64,000 nt of DNA from Streptomyces sp. 549 (GCF_030124175.1 NZ_JASKMT010000008.1:155480-219479); one strand, 5' to 3'. Positions 52,448 to 60,757 are shown, counted from the first letter of the stretch. A program made the numbers and translations. Notes: generated from the sequence alone by a model not told the origin.

Positions 52448-53620
52448 ATGGTGCTCCGAACCGGGCTGTCCGCCGTCAGCTCAGCCCTCCTGGCCATGAA
52501 CCGGCACCTGGAGGTGAGGGACGTGCTGCAGACGATCGTCCGCTCGGCCCGGGACCTGCTGGACGCCGAGTACGCCGCGCTCGGCGTGCCGGACGACCGC
52601 GGCGGCTTCGCGCAGTTCGTCGTGGACGGCGTCACCGACGCGCAGTGGAAGGCGATCGGCCCGCTGCCGCGCCAGCACGGCGTCCTGGCCGCCATGCTCA
52701 AGGAGGCAGCCCCCCAGCGACTCGCCGACGTGCGCGACGACCCGCGCTTCGAGGGCTGGCCGGAGGCGCACCCCGAACTCACCGACTTCCTCGGCATGCC
52801 GATCGCCGACGGCGACGAGGTGCTCGGCGCTCTCTTCCTTGCCAACAAGCGCTGCGACCCGTCCCCGCCCCACCCGCCCCCCGCCGACCGCGCGGCGGGC
52901 ACCGGGTGCGCCTTCACCGCCGAGGACGAGGAACTGCTGCGCCTGCTCGCCGAGCACGCCGCGATCGCCCTGACCAACGCCCGCCTCTACGAGCGGGGCC
53001 GGGAACTCACCATCGCCGGTGAGCGGGCCAGGATCGCTCACGAACTGCACGACGCGGTGGCGCAGAAGCTCTTTTCGCTGCGGCTCACCGTGCAGGCCGC
53101 GGCCGCCTACGTCGACCGCGACCCCGGCCGGGCCAGGGCCGAGCTGCACGAGGTCACCCGGCTCGCCGCCGAGGCGGCCGACGAACTGCGTGCCGCGGTG
53201 GTGGAGCTGCGGCCGGCCGCCCTCGACGACGACGGACTGGTGGCCACCCTGCGCACCCAGGTCCAGGTGCTCGACCGCGCGCACACCGCCGCCGTCACCT
53301 TCGACAGCCAGGGCGTGCGGGCACTGCCCGCCGGCCAGGAGGAGGCGCTGCTCCGCGTCGCCCAGGAAGCCCTGCACAACGCCCTGCGGCACGCCGACGC
53401 GCACCGCGTCGCCGTCACCCTGCACCGGCACGGGGCAGGAGCGGTGCTGCGGGTCAGCGACGACGGGACGGGGTTCGACCCCTCCGCGGTGCGCCGGGCC
53501 GGCCGCCACCTCGGGCTGGTGTCCATGCGGGACCGCGCCGCGGGCGTCGGCGGCACACTCGCGGTGCGCTCCGCCCCCGGCAAGGGCACCCTGATCGAGA
53601 TGGAGGTGCCCGGTGGCTGA
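52448..53620 (+). CDS. GAF-domain sensor histidine kinase (NarL-family partner)
   Basis: A 390-residue cytoplasmic kinase. A GAF domain occupies about 20-190 (VLQTIVRSARDLLDAEYAALGV, MPIADGDEVLGALFLANK, LLAEHAAIALTNARLYE), then a HisKA_3 dimerisation helix ARIAHELHDAVAQKLF with the phospho-His and an HATPase domain with EALHNALRHA and VSDDGTGFDPS. No membrane segment, so the signal is intracellular. ATG 52448 is chosen with a leaderless promoter; GTG 52364 is in frame. Coupled to the response regulator by an 8-base overlap. Confidence 0.9.
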   Translation: MVLRTGLSAVSSALLAMNRHLEVRDVLQTIVRSARDLLDAEYAALGVPDDRGGFAQFVVDGVTDAQWKAIGPLPRQHGVLAAMLKEAAPQRLADVRDDPRFEGWPEAHPELTDFLGMPIADGDEVLGALFLANKRCDPSPPHPPPADRAAGTGCAFTAEDEELLRLLAEHAAIALTNARLYERGRELTIAGERARIAHELHDAVAQKLFSLRLTVQAAAAYVDRDPGRARAELHEVTRLAAEAADELRAAVVELRPAALDDDGLVATLRTQVQVLDRAHTAAVTFDSQGVRALPAGQEEALLRVAQEALHNALRHADAHRVAVTLHRHGAGAVLRVSDDGTGFDPSAVRRAGRHLGLVSMRDRAAGVGGTLAVRSAPGKGTLIEMEVPGG

Positions 53621-54257
53621 CCGGAAGATCCGCGTGCTGCTCGTCGACGACCACCAGGTGGTCAGGCGAGGGCTGCGCACGTTCCTGGAGGTCCAGGACG
53701 ACATCGAGGTCGTGGGCGAGGCAGCCGACGGCGACGAGGGCGTGGCCCGCGCCGGGGAGCTGCACCCGGACGTGGTGCTGATGGACCTGAAGATGCCCGG
53801 TTCGGACGGCCTGGACGCGCTGCGCGGGCTGCGGGAGCTGGGCAGCGCGGCGCGGGTGCTCGTCGTCACCAGCTTCACCGAGCAGCGCACCGCGGTGCCG
53901 GCCCTGCGCGCCGGGGCGGCGGGCTACGTCTACAAGGACGTCGACCCGGACGCGCTGGCCGCCGCGATCCGCTCCGTGCACGCCGGGCACGTGCTGCTGC
54001 AGCCCGAGGTGGCCCGCGCGCTGCTCACCGACCAGAACCCGCCCGGCGGCCCCGGCCGGGTCGGAGCGCTGACCGACCGGGAGCGGGAGGTGCTGTGTCT
54101 GATCTCCGACGGCCGCTCCAACCGGGAGATCGCGCGGGCCCTGGTGCTGTCGGAGAAGACCGTCAAGACACACGTGTCGAACATCCTGATGAAACTCGAC
54201 CTGTCCGACCGCACCCAGGCGGCGCTGTGGGCCGTTCGGCACGGTCTGACCAGCTGA
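53613..54257 (+). CDS. NarL/LuxR-type response regulator
   Basis: A 214-residue regulator with a receiver domain (VLLVDDHQVVRRGL, phospho-Asp in VVLMDLKMPG, VTSFT, YVYKDVD) and a C-terminal LuxR HTH LTDREREVLCLISDGRSNREIARALVLSEKTVKTHVSNILMKL. GTG 53613 overlaps the kinase gene. Target genes unknown; the adjacent chaplin genes are candidates only by position. Confidence 0.93.
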   Translation: MADRKIRVLLVDDHQVVRRGLRTFLEVQDDIEVVGEAADGDEGVARAGELHPDVVLMDLKMPGSDGLDALRGLRELGSAARVLVVTSFTEQRTAVPALRAGAAGYVYKDVDPDALAAAIRSVHAGHVLLQPEVARALLTDQNPPGGPGRVGALTDREREVLCLISDGRSNREIARALVLSEKTVKTHVSNILMKLDLSDRTQAALWAVRHGLTS

Positions 54258-54428
54258 CTTTCAACAGCTGGAGACCCAACACCCGCTGGATGCGCTGTCA
54301 GGCTGCGGCCTGAAATTCATACCGTCGTGTGGTTGTCGTCCTATCTGCGCATCCTTCCGGGGGCCCGTCCCGTTCTTCAGGGCGTGCTGCGGCGACTGGC
54401 CGCGGCGATGGCAAGGAGGGTCAAGATA

Positions 54429-54674
54429 GTGAAGAACCTGAAGAGGGTCACGGCCGTCACGATGGCTGCCGGCGGTCTCGTCGCCGCTGCCGCCGGTGCG
54501 GCCGCGGCGACCAGTGGGGCGCACGCCGGTGGCAGCGCCACCCACTCGCCCGGCGTCGGCTCCGGCAACCTGGTCCAGGTTCCGGTGCACGTCCCCGTGA
54601 ACGCCTGCGGCAACACCGTCTCGGTGATCGGCCTGCTGAACCCCGCCTTCGGCAACTTCTGCGTCAACAAGTGA
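54429..54674 (+). CDS. short chaplin with cysteine pair
   Basis: An 81-residue exported chaplin: signal peptide VKNLKRVTAVTMAAGGLVAA, cleavage around HA-GGS, then one chaplin domain ATHSPGVGSGNLVQVPVHVP VNACGNTVSVIG followed by LLNPAFGNFCVNK. The two Cys (VNAC and NFC) are those that form the intramolecular disulfide. Short chaplins assemble into amyloid fibrils on aerial hyphae. GTG 54429 is fixed by AAGGAGGG at 54413-54420. Confidence 0.95.
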   Translation: MKNLKRVTAVTMAAGGLVAAAAGAAAATSGAHAGGSATHSPGVGSGNLVQVPVHVPVNACGNTVSVIGLLNPAFGNFCVNK

Positions 54675-54701
54675 GCGCACGGGCGCGGCCCGTCCGCGCC
54701 C

Positions 54702-54730
54702 CCGGCCCCCGGGCACAGCCCGGGGGCCGG
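54702..54730 (+). terminator. terminator between the two chaplin genes
   Basis: CCGGCCCCCGGG (54702-54713) pairs perfectly with CCCGGGGGCCGG (54719-54730), 28 bases after the first chaplin stop, so the two genes are separate units. A second perfect dyad, GACTCCCCCGGGGAGTC, lies at 54857-54873 in the leader of the second chaplin. Confidence 0.85.
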
Positions 54731-54902
54731 CCCCGCGCAGGCAGGGGACCGGAGTGCGCTCGCGGGCGTGCGCCGGAGTGCCGAACGATGCTCCAAACGG
54801 GCGCTTCGCGCCCCTCGGCCGTGTCGTGCACGGTCCGGCGGCGTTTCTCCCCGTGTGACTCCCCCGGGGAGTCGTGAACCGCAACCAGGAGGATCACTTC
54901 CC

Positions 54903-55142
54903 ATGAACGCTGCCAAGAAGGCCGCCTTCGCCGTCGCCGCTGCCGGTGTCGCCGTCGGCGCCTCCGCCGGTGCCGCACTCGCCGACGCGTCCGCCGCCGG
55001 TCAGGCCGCCCACTCGCCGGGCGTCGGCTCCGGCAACCTGGTCCAGGTGCCCGTGCACATCCCGGTGAACGTGGTCGGCAACTCCGTCACCGCCATCGGC
55101 GGCCTCAACCCGACCTTCGGCAACCAGGCGTTCAACGACTGA
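54903..55142 (+). CDS. short chaplin lacking cysteines (ChpE-like)
   Basis: A 79-residue exported chaplin: NAAKKAAFAVAAAGVAVGA signal, mature domain from AAGQAAHSPGVGSGNLVQVP to VHIPVNVVGNSVTAIGGLNP and TFGNQAFND. Both cysteine positions are replaced (Val, Ala), as in S. coelicolor ChpE, which sits in the same chromosomal area. Cys-less chaplins assemble differently from the disulfide forms. ATG 54903, with AGGAGGATCACTTCCC upstream. Its transcription terminator has been split by an IS110 element. Confidence 0.95.
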   Translation: MNAAKKAAFAVAAAGVAVGASAGAALADASAAGQAAHSPGVGSGNLVQVPVHIPVNVVGNSVTAIGGLNPTFGNQAFND

Positions 55143-55164
55143 CCGCCACCCGCCGCAGCGCGAG

Positions 55165-55179
55165 GGCCCCGCAGACCGT
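55165..55179 (+). terminator. left half of the chaplin terminator stem, split by the IS
   Basis: GGGCCCCGCAGACCG here is the reverse complement, with one mismatch, of CGGTCCGCGGGGCCC at 56739-56753 on the other side of the IS110 element. Rejoined, the two arms form a 15-bp terminator-like stem 22 bases after the chaplin stop. As it stands the stem is interrupted by about 1.56 kb. Confidence 0.75.
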
Positions 55180-55452
55180 TAGAACCCGCCCCGTTATGTT
55201 TTTCGCGGTCCTGCAATGGGGCCGCTGGCCTCCGGGCCCGGCATGACTGTTGCCCCCTGTCGATCAGATGACCTGGGGGGTGGTGTCACCGGGCCCGGGA
55301 GGTGCCGTCGGAGACGCTGATGAGAGGTCCGGCCACCGCCCGGTCCGGCGCGATGCCGGACGGTTCGCGGGCGAGTAGGTCTGCATAACGTGGATGCGCG
55401 CGTACGACACCACCGCCGAGGCCGGCACGTTCGACTGCGCTGGAAGGGTGCG
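55180..55452 (+). ncRNA. predicted bridge RNA region in the IS110 left end
   Basis: IS110-group elements encode a bridge (seeker) RNA upstream of the recombinase that pairs with target and donor DNA. This 273-nt stretch is structured: GTCCGGC (55343-55349) and GCCGGAC (55355-55361) form a perfect 7-bp hairpin with 5-nt loop, and GGTG/CACC pairs occur near 55281. GGTCTGC at 55378-55384 complements GCAGACC of the left flank, and CGGTCCG at 55341-55347 equals the right flank start. These matches are short and could be chance. Ends of the RNA are unknown. Confidence 0.45.
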
Positions 55453-56670
55453 ATGTTCGACACCGAAGACGTGGGCGTGTTCCTGGGCCTGGACGTCGGC
55501 AAGAGCACACATCACGGCCACGGGCTGACCCCTGCTGGGAAGAAGGTCTTCGACAAGCCGCTGCCCAACAGTGAACCGAAGCTGCGGGCCGTCTTCGACA
55601 AGCTGACCGCGAAGTTCGGCACCGTCCTCGTCATCGTGGACCAGCCCGCCTCGATCGGCGCTCTGCCGCTGACCGTCGCTCGGGACGCGGGTTGCCAGGT
55701 CGCCTACCTGCCCGGACTGGCCATGCGGCGGATCGCCGACGTCTACCCGGGCGAGGCGAAGACCGACGCCAAGGACGCGGCCGTGATCGCGGACGCCGCC
55801 CGCACCATGCCCCACACCCTGCGGTCCCTGGAGCTGACCGACGAGATCACTGCCGAGCTGACCGTCCTGGTCGGCTTCGACCAGGACCTCGCCGCCGAGG
55901 CCACCCGCACCTCCAACCGGATACGCGGCCTACTCACCCAGTTCCACCCCAGCCTGGAACGAGTCCTGGGCCCCCGCCTCGATCACCAGGCCGTCACCTG
56001 GCTGCTGGAGCGCTACGGGTCCCCGGCCGCCCTGCGCAAAGCCGGCCGCCGCCGGCTCGTCGAAGTGATCCGGCCCAAGGCCCCGCGCATGGCCGCCCGG
56101 CTGATCGACGACGTCTTCGACGCCCTGGACGAGCAGAGCGTCATCGTCCCCGGGACCGGCACCCTGGACACCGTCATCCCCTCGCTGGCCCGCTCGCTGG
56201 GAGCCGTCCACGACCAGCGCCGGGCCCTGGAGGCGCAGATCAGCACCCTGCTGGAGGCCCACCCTCTTTCCCCGGTCCTGACCTCGATGCCCGGCGTCGG
56301 CGTCAGGACCGCTGCCGTCCTGCTGGTCACCGTGGGCGACGGCACCAGCTTCCCCACCGCCGCCCACCTCGCCTCCTACGCCGGCCTCGCCCCCACCACC
56401 AAGTCGTCCGGGACCTCCATCCACGGCGAACACGCACCCCGAGGTGGAAACCGGCAGCTCAAACGCGCCATGTTCCTCTCCGCCTTCGCCTGCATGAACG
56501 CCGATCCCGCCTCCCGCACCTACTACGACCGCCAACGAGCCCGCGGCAAGACCCACACTCAAGCCCTCCTCCGCCTCGCCCGCCAACGCATCAGCGTCCT
56601 GTTCGCCATGCTCCGCGACGGCACCTTCTACGAATCCCGCACACCCAGAGCCGTCGAGCTCGCCGCATAA
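55453..56670 (+). CDS. IS110 family transposase (DEDD recombinase)
   Basis: A 405-residue IS110-group recombinase. The N-terminal RuvC-like domain shows VGVFLGLDVGKSTHHGHGLT (first Asp), VLVIVDQPASIGALPL (an Asp where many members have Glu) and AKTDAKDAAVIADAAR (paired Asp). The C-terminal Tnp20 domain has VLTSMPGVGVRTAAVLLV, LASYAGLAPTTKSSG and GGNRQLKRAMFLSAFACM with the candidate nucleophilic Ser. ATG 55453 has GGAAGGG upstream. The gene looks intact and full length, so the element may be active. Confidence 0.93.
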   Translation: MFDTEDVGVFLGLDVGKSTHHGHGLTPAGKKVFDKPLPNSEPKLRAVFDKLTAKFGTVLVIVDQPASIGALPLTVARDAGCQVAYLPGLAMRRIADVYPGEAKTDAKDAAVIADAARTMPHTLRSLELTDEITAELTVLVGFDQDLAAEATRTSNRIRGLLTQFHPSLERVLGPRLDHQAVTWLLERYGSPAALRKAGRRRLVEVIRPKAPRMAARLIDDVFDALDEQSVIVPGTGTLDTVIPSLARSLGAVHDQRRALEAQISTLLEAHPLSPVLTSMPGVGVRTAAVLLVTVGDGTSFPTAAHLASYAGLAPTTKSSGTSIHGEHAPRGGNRQLKRAMFLSAFACMNADPASRTYYDRQRARGKTHTQALLRLARQRISVLFAMLRDGTFYESRTPRAVELAA

Positions 56671-56738
56671 CCCCAGCAACCCGAACCACCCAAAACCCGG
56701 CAAGGGTGCCTTGACGAAAGACATAGAGGCACCCCCCA

Positions 56739-56753
56739 CGGTCCGCGGGGCCC
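56739..56753 (+). terminator. right half of the chaplin terminator stem, split by the IS
   Basis: CGGTCCGCGGGGCCC is the partner of 55165-55179 across the IS110 element. It lies directly after the IS right end. Confidence 0.72.
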
Positions 56754-56789
56754 CCGTGTCCGCCGCATCCGCCCGTGTGCCGACCGGCG

Positions 56790-57578
56790 TCAGCCGCGCC
56801 GCCGCTGCGCGTCCTCCGCAAAGGCGTTGTACGCGGCGACCTGCGCCCGCCGGGCCGACCGCTCGACCGGCCGCAGCGCCTGCGAGCGGGCCGCCATCTC
56901 GGACGCGCTCACCGCAGCCCCGTGCTCCGGTCCGCGGGCGATCGCCATCAGGGCCGACACCCGCTGGGCGAGCTCCAGCACCCGCACCGCCCGCGGCGGA
57001 TACCCCGGCGCGAGCAACTGCCGGTCCGCCGCCGCCCGCGCCTGGTACGCCTCCAGCGCCGCGCGCGCCACCGCGCCGGAACCACCGACCTCCAACCGCG
57101 CCAGCGCCTGTGTGGCCTCCTGCAGCGCCTCGGTCAGCTCGCGTTCCGCCTCGCCGAGCGACGGCACGTCGGCCGGCGGCGCCTCCCGCACGGGCAGGCA
57201 GGCCCAGACCACCTCCACGTGCTCGTCACCGGCCGGACCGGCCGTGCGCACCTCCGGCACCAGGCCCAGCGCCGTCCCGGCCACCACGACCGCCTCGCCG
57301 GCGTCCAGCGCCCGTGCGTTGAACTCCGGTGGCCCGCTCAGCCCCAGCGGATGCCCCGGCGCGGGCAGCGCCACCCGCAGCCCCTGTGCGCCCAGGGCGC
57401 GCAGCCGGCCCAGCGCCAGCGTCCACCCCACCGACGCGTCCTCCGCGGGCAGTCCCGCGACGCGGTGCGCGGCGTCCTCGCCGGCGATCCGGGCAGCCGC
57501 CTCGTCCGGCGACACCTCCCCGGCGAGCAGTGCGTTACCCCAGGCGGCCAACCGCCCCGAACGTGGTTCCTCGAGCAT
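56790..57578 (-). CDS. conserved hypothetical protein, Ala/Arg-rich
   Basis: A 262-residue cytoplasmic protein, MLEEPRSGRLAAWGNALLAG at the N-terminus and a helical, coiled-coil-prone C-terminal half (SLGEAERELTEALQEATQAL, AVARAALEAYQARAAADRQL). The N-terminal half has VALPAPGHPLGLSGPPEFN. No recognised domain. ATG 57578 is preceded by AAGGTGGGGGG. Its 3' end lies close to the IS110 right flank; the reading frame itself is intact. Confidence 0.78.
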   Translation of the reverse strand: MLEEPRSGRLAAWGNALLAGEVSPDEAAARIAGEDAAHRVAGLPAEDASVGWTLALGRLRALGAQGLRVALPAPGHPLGLSGPPEFNARALDAGEAVVVAGTALGLVPEVRTAGPAGDEHVEVVWACLPVREAPPADVPSLGEAERELTEALQEATQALARLEVGGSGAVARAALEAYQARAAADRQLLAPGYPPRAVRVLELAQRVSALMAIARGPEHGAAVSASEMAARSQALRPVERSARRAQVAAYNAFAEDAQRRRG

Positions 57579-57695
57579 CCCCCCACCTTAGGTACAAGCC
57601 TGGCGGCGGAGCAGCCGGACGGGTGGCGTAGGTTTTCCCTGGGGACCGTGCCCACCGGTACGGACAAACGCGACTGCATGGGAGACAACGCGCTC

Positions 57696-58487
57696 ATGAG
57701 CGATGTACTGGAGCTGGTGGACGTATCCGTGGTCCGCGAGGGCCGGGCTCTGGTGGACGACGTCTCCTGGGCGGTCAAGGAGGGGGAACGCTGGGTCATC
57801 CTCGGGCCCAACGGCGCAGGCAAGACCACGCTGCTCAACCTGGCCTCGAGCTACCTCTTCCCCACCACCGGCAGCGCGACCATCCTCGGGGAGCGGCTCG
57901 GCGGGGTCGACGTCTTCGACCTGCGTCCGCGCATCGGCATGGCCGGCAGCGCGCTCGCCGAGAAGCTGCCGCGCAGTCAGACCGTGCTCCAGACCGTGCT
58001 GACCGCCGCCTACGGCATGACCGCCGGCTGGCAGGAGACGTACGAGGCCGTCGACGAGGACCGCGCCCGCGCGTTCCTGGACCGGCTCGGCATGAGCGAC
58101 TTCCTCGACCGCGAGTACGGCACGCTCTCCGAGGGCGAGCGCAAGCGCACCCAGATCGCCCGCGCGATGATGACCGACCCCGAGCTGCTGCTGCTCGACG
58201 AGCCCGCCGCCGGGCTCGACCTGGGCGGGCGCGAGGACCTGGTGCGGCGCCTGGGCCGGCTGGCCCAGGACCCGTACGCCCCCTCCATGGTGATGGTCAC
58301 CCACCACGTCGAGGAGATCCCGCCGGGCTTCACCCACGTGCTGATGATCCGGCAGGGCCAGGTGCTCACCGCCGGGCCGCTGGAGACCGAGATGACCTCG
58401 CAGAACCTGTCACGCTGCTTCGGCCTTCCGCTCGTGGTGGAGCGCCGCGGATCGCGCTGGGCCGCCCAGGGCCTTCCGCTCGGCTGA
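57696..58487 (+). CDS. ABC transporter ATP-binding protein
   Basis: A 263-residue ATPase: ILGPNGAGKTTLL (Walker A), GTLSEGERKRTQIARAMM (signature, with SEG in place of SGG), LLLLDEPAAGLD (Walker B) and VTHHVEEIP (H-loop). No permease gene is adjacent, so its partner is elsewhere or it acts alone. Start ATG 57696 (MSDVLELVDVSVV); ATG 57678 is in frame. Confidence 0.9.
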   Translation: MSDVLELVDVSVVREGRALVDDVSWAVKEGERWVILGPNGAGKTTLLNLASSYLFPTTGSATILGERLGGVDVFDLRPRIGMAGSALAEKLPRSQTVLQTVLTAAYGMTAGWQETYEAVDEDRARAFLDRLGMSDFLDREYGTLSEGERKRTQIARAMMTDPELLLLDEPAAGLDLGGREDLVRRLGRLAQDPYAPSMVMVTHHVEEIPPGFTHVLMIRQGQVLTAGPLETEMTSQNLSRCFGLPLVVERRGSRWAAQGLPLG

Positions 58488-58540
58488 CACCGGAGCGTGC
58501 GCTCTGTCGCCGCGGCGTCACCGCCTCTACCATTGACCTT

Positions 58541-58963
58541 GTGGACGTATGGGTGTGGTGGCTGGTAGCAGCAGTAGGGCTGGGCATCCCGCTGGTGATG
58601 ACCGCGATGCCGGAGTTCGGCATGCTGGCGGTCGGAGCCGTGGCGGGCGCGATCACCGCCGCCCTGGGCGGCGGGGCCGTCGCCCAGGTGGTGGTGTTCG
58701 CCCTCGTCTCGACCGCGCTGATCGTCGTGGTGCGCCCGGTGGCCAAGCGGATGCGGGCCGAGCGGCCCGAACTGGCCAGCGGCGTCGACGCGCTGAAGGG
58801 CCGGCACGCCGTGGTCCTGGAGCGGGTCGACCTGCACGGGGGCCGGGTCAAGATCGGCGGTGAGGTGTGGTCCGCGCGGGCCCTGGACACGTCCGGCTCC
58901 TTCGAACCGGGCAGCCGGGTCGACGTGGTGGAGATCGACGGAGCGACCGCCGTCGTGATGTGA
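58541..58963 (+). CDS. NfeD-like membrane protein
   Basis: A 140-residue protein with N-terminal helices (WVWWLVAAVGLGIPLVMTAM, LAVGAVAGAITAALGGGAV, VVVFALVSTALIVVVRPV) and a C-terminal OB-fold NfeD domain (GRHAVVLERVDLHGGRVKIGGEVWSARAL, FEPGSRVDVVEIDGATAVV). GTG 58541; TACCAT (58528-58533) seven bases upstream indicates a leaderless start. Pairs with the downstream SPFH protein as in most bacteria. Confidence 0.9.
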   Translation: MDVWVWWLVAAVGLGIPLVMTAMPEFGMLAVGAVAGAITAALGGGAVAQVVVFALVSTALIVVVRPVAKRMRAERPELASGVDALKGRHAVVLERVDLHGGRVKIGGEVWSARALDTSGSFEPGSRVDVVEIDGATAVVM

Positions 58964-59024
58964 TGGCGGTCTCCAACGGAACAGTCACACTCAGTACAGC
59001 CAAACGAGAACCCAGGGGGACGCG

Positions 59025-59963
59025 ATGGACGCCGTCATCATCGTGCTGATCATCCTGGTGGTGCTGGTCTTCATCGCACTCATCAAGACGATTCAGGTCA
59101 TTCCGCAGGCCAGCGCCGCCATCGTCGAGCGGTTCGGCCGGTACACCCGCACGCTGAACGCGGGCCTCAACATCGTCGTGCCGTTCATCGACACGATCCG
59201 CAACCGGATCGACCTCCGCGAGCAGGTCGTCCCGTTCCCCCCGCAGCCGGTGATCACCCAGGACAACCTGGTCGTGAACATCGACACCGTCATCTACTAC
59301 CAGGTGACCGACGCCCGCGCCGCCACCTACGAGGTCGCCAGCTACATCCAGGCGATCGAGCAGCTCACCGTCACCACGCTCCGCAACATCATCGGAGGCA
59401 TGGACCTGGAGCGGACCCTGACCTCCCGCGAGGAGATCAACGCGGCGCTGCGAGGCGTGCTCGACGAGGCCACCGGCAAGTGGGGCATCCGCGTCAACCG
59501 CGTCGAGCTGAAGGCCATCGAGCCGCCGACCTCCATCCAGGACTCGATGGAGAAGCAGATGCGCGCCGACCGCGACAAGCGCGCCGCGATCCTCCAGGCC
59601 GAAGGTGTGCGCCAGTCGGAGATCCTCCAGGCCGAGGGCCACAAGCAGTCGGAGATCCTCCGCGCCGAAGGTGACGCCAAGGCCGCAGCGCTGCGCGCCG
59701 AGGGTGAGGCCCAGGCCATCCGCACCGTCTTCGAGTCGATCCACGCGGGCGACCCGGACCAGAAGCTGCTGTCGTACCAGTACCTCCAGATGCTGCCGAA
59801 GATCGCCGAGGGCGACGCCAACAAGCTGTGGATCGTGCCCAGCGAGATCGGCGACGCGCTCAAGGGACTCGGCGGCGCGCTGGACGGCTTCCGTGGCGGC
59901 GGAGGCGGGGGCGGCGGTTCCAAAAGCGTGAAGCCGCCCACCGAGCGACCGTCCATCGACTGA
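59025..59963 (+). CDS. SPFH/band-7 (stomatin-like) protein
   Basis: A 312-residue protein with an N-terminal membrane helix (AVIIVLIILVVLVFIALI), an SPFH domain (QVIPQASAAIVERFGRYTRT, NIVVPFIDTIRNRIDLREQV, IGGMDLERTLTSREEIN) and a coiled coil with an 11-residue repeat ILQAEGVRQSE, ILQAEGHKQSE, ILRAEGDAKAA. A Gly-rich tail follows. SPFH and NfeD proteins form large membrane complexes that organise membrane microdomains. ATG 59025 with GGGGGA upstream. Confidence 0.93.
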   Translation: MDAVIIVLIILVVLVFIALIKTIQVIPQASAAIVERFGRYTRTLNAGLNIVVPFIDTIRNRIDLREQVVPFPPQPVITQDNLVVNIDTVIYYQVTDARAATYEVASYIQAIEQLTVTTLRNIIGGMDLERTLTSREEINAALRGVLDEATGKWGIRVNRVELKAIEPPTSIQDSMEKQMRADRDKRAAILQAEGVRQSEILQAEGHKQSEILRAEGDAKAAALRAEGEAQAIRTVFESIHAGDPDQKLLSYQYLQMLPKIAEGDANKLWIVPSEIGDALKGLGGALDGFRGGGGGGGGSKSVKPPTERPSID

Positions 59964-59976
59964 CCGCGACCCCGCA

Positions 59977-60023
59977 CACATGGCTCTGCCCCGGTGCCCG
60001 AAGCGCCGGGGCAGAGCCATGTG
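59977..60023. terminator. terminator between SPFH gene and HNH gene
   Basis: CACATGGCTCTGCCCCGG (59977-59994) pairs perfectly with CCGGGGCAGAGCCATGTG (60006-60023), an 18-bp stem between convergent stops. Confidence 0.95.
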
Positions 60024-60034
60024 ATGCCGGACGC

Positions 60035-60544
60035 CTACGCGGTCGCGGGCAGCGCCAGCCACTCCGGCAGCGCGTCCCCGTGCCGCAGGTTCAGCGCCAG
60101 CAGCAGCGCGTCCGCCGGGGTCGGCTCGAACGGCTGGGTCAGCAGTCGCATCCCGGCCTGGGCGGGAGTCCGGTCCGCCTTGCGGTGGTTGTCCTCCGCA
60201 CAGGCCGCCACCGTGTTCAGCCAGGTGTCCTGGCCGCCGTGCGACCTCGGCACCACGTGGTCGACGGTGGTGCCCCGCCGCCCGCAGTACGCGCACCGGT
60301 GCCGGTCGCGTACCAGGACACCGCGCCGCGACCAGGAGGCCCGTTGTCGGAACGGCACCCGCACATAGCGCCGCAGCCGGACCACCTGCGGCACCGGAAG
60401 TTCCAGTCCCGCCGCCCGCACCCGCAGCCCGGGATGCGCCTGCTCGACCACGGCCTTGTCGTGCAGCACCAGCACCACGGCCCGCCGCAGCGACACCGTC
60501 GACAGCGGTTCGAAGCTCGCGTTGAGAACCAGCGTCTCGCGCAT
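60035..60544 (-). CDS. HNH endonuclease family protein
   Basis: A 169-residue protein RETLVLNASFEPLSTVSLRR... with the HNH/McrA core CAYCGRRGTTVDHVVPRSHGGQDTW and NTVAACAEDNHRKADRTP, including a CxxC...CxxxN zinc site. Start ATG 60544 with GGGAGGTGG upstream. This is a chromosomal HNH protein conserved in actinomycetes, not obviously linked to a mobile element; role probably in DNA processing, substrate unknown. Confidence 0.9.
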   Translation of the reverse strand: MRETLVLNASFEPLSTVSLRRAVVLVLHDKAVVEQAHPGLRVRAAGLELPVPQVVRLRRYVRVPFRQRASWSRRGVLVRDRHRCAYCGRRGTTVDHVVPRSHGGQDTWLNTVAACAEDNHRKADRTPAQAGMRLLTQPFEPTPADALLLALNLRHGDALPEWLALPATA

Positions 60545-60692
60545 CCCGTCCACCTCCCCGTTCGCCCGCCCCCGCGGCGGGTGAGCACCACTGTGCCGGT
60601 GCCCTCCGTGGTGGACAACGCAATTTCCCCCGGGTGTACGGCAGATGACAGGCCGGTGGGAACGCGGCTCCGACCGGCCAGGGAACGCGAAC

Positions 60693-60723
60693 CGGGGCGG
60701 CCCGCCCGAAGGGGGCCGCCCCG
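60693..60723 (-). terminator. terminator after YbhB-like gene
   Basis: CGGGGCGGCCC (60693-60703) pairs perfectly with GGGCCGCCCCG (60713-60723), 34 bases past the YbhB-like stop on the minus strand. Confidence 0.8.
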
Positions 60724-60757
60724 ATTCGGCGGAAGCGGTCGCAAGGAGTCGGACCGG

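Larger units (their letters stand above)
55180..56738 (+). mobile_element. IS110-family insertion sequence, about 1.56 kb
   Basis: The interval between the two halves of the split chaplin terminator is 1559 bp, the size expected of IS110. It holds a 273-bp non-coding left end, the transposase gene, and a right end with an inverted repeat GGGTGCC / GGCACCC (56704-56734). There are no terminal inverted repeats and no target duplication visible, as usual in this family. Boundaries are inferred from the reconstructed hairpin and could shift by a few bases. Confidence 0.75.
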
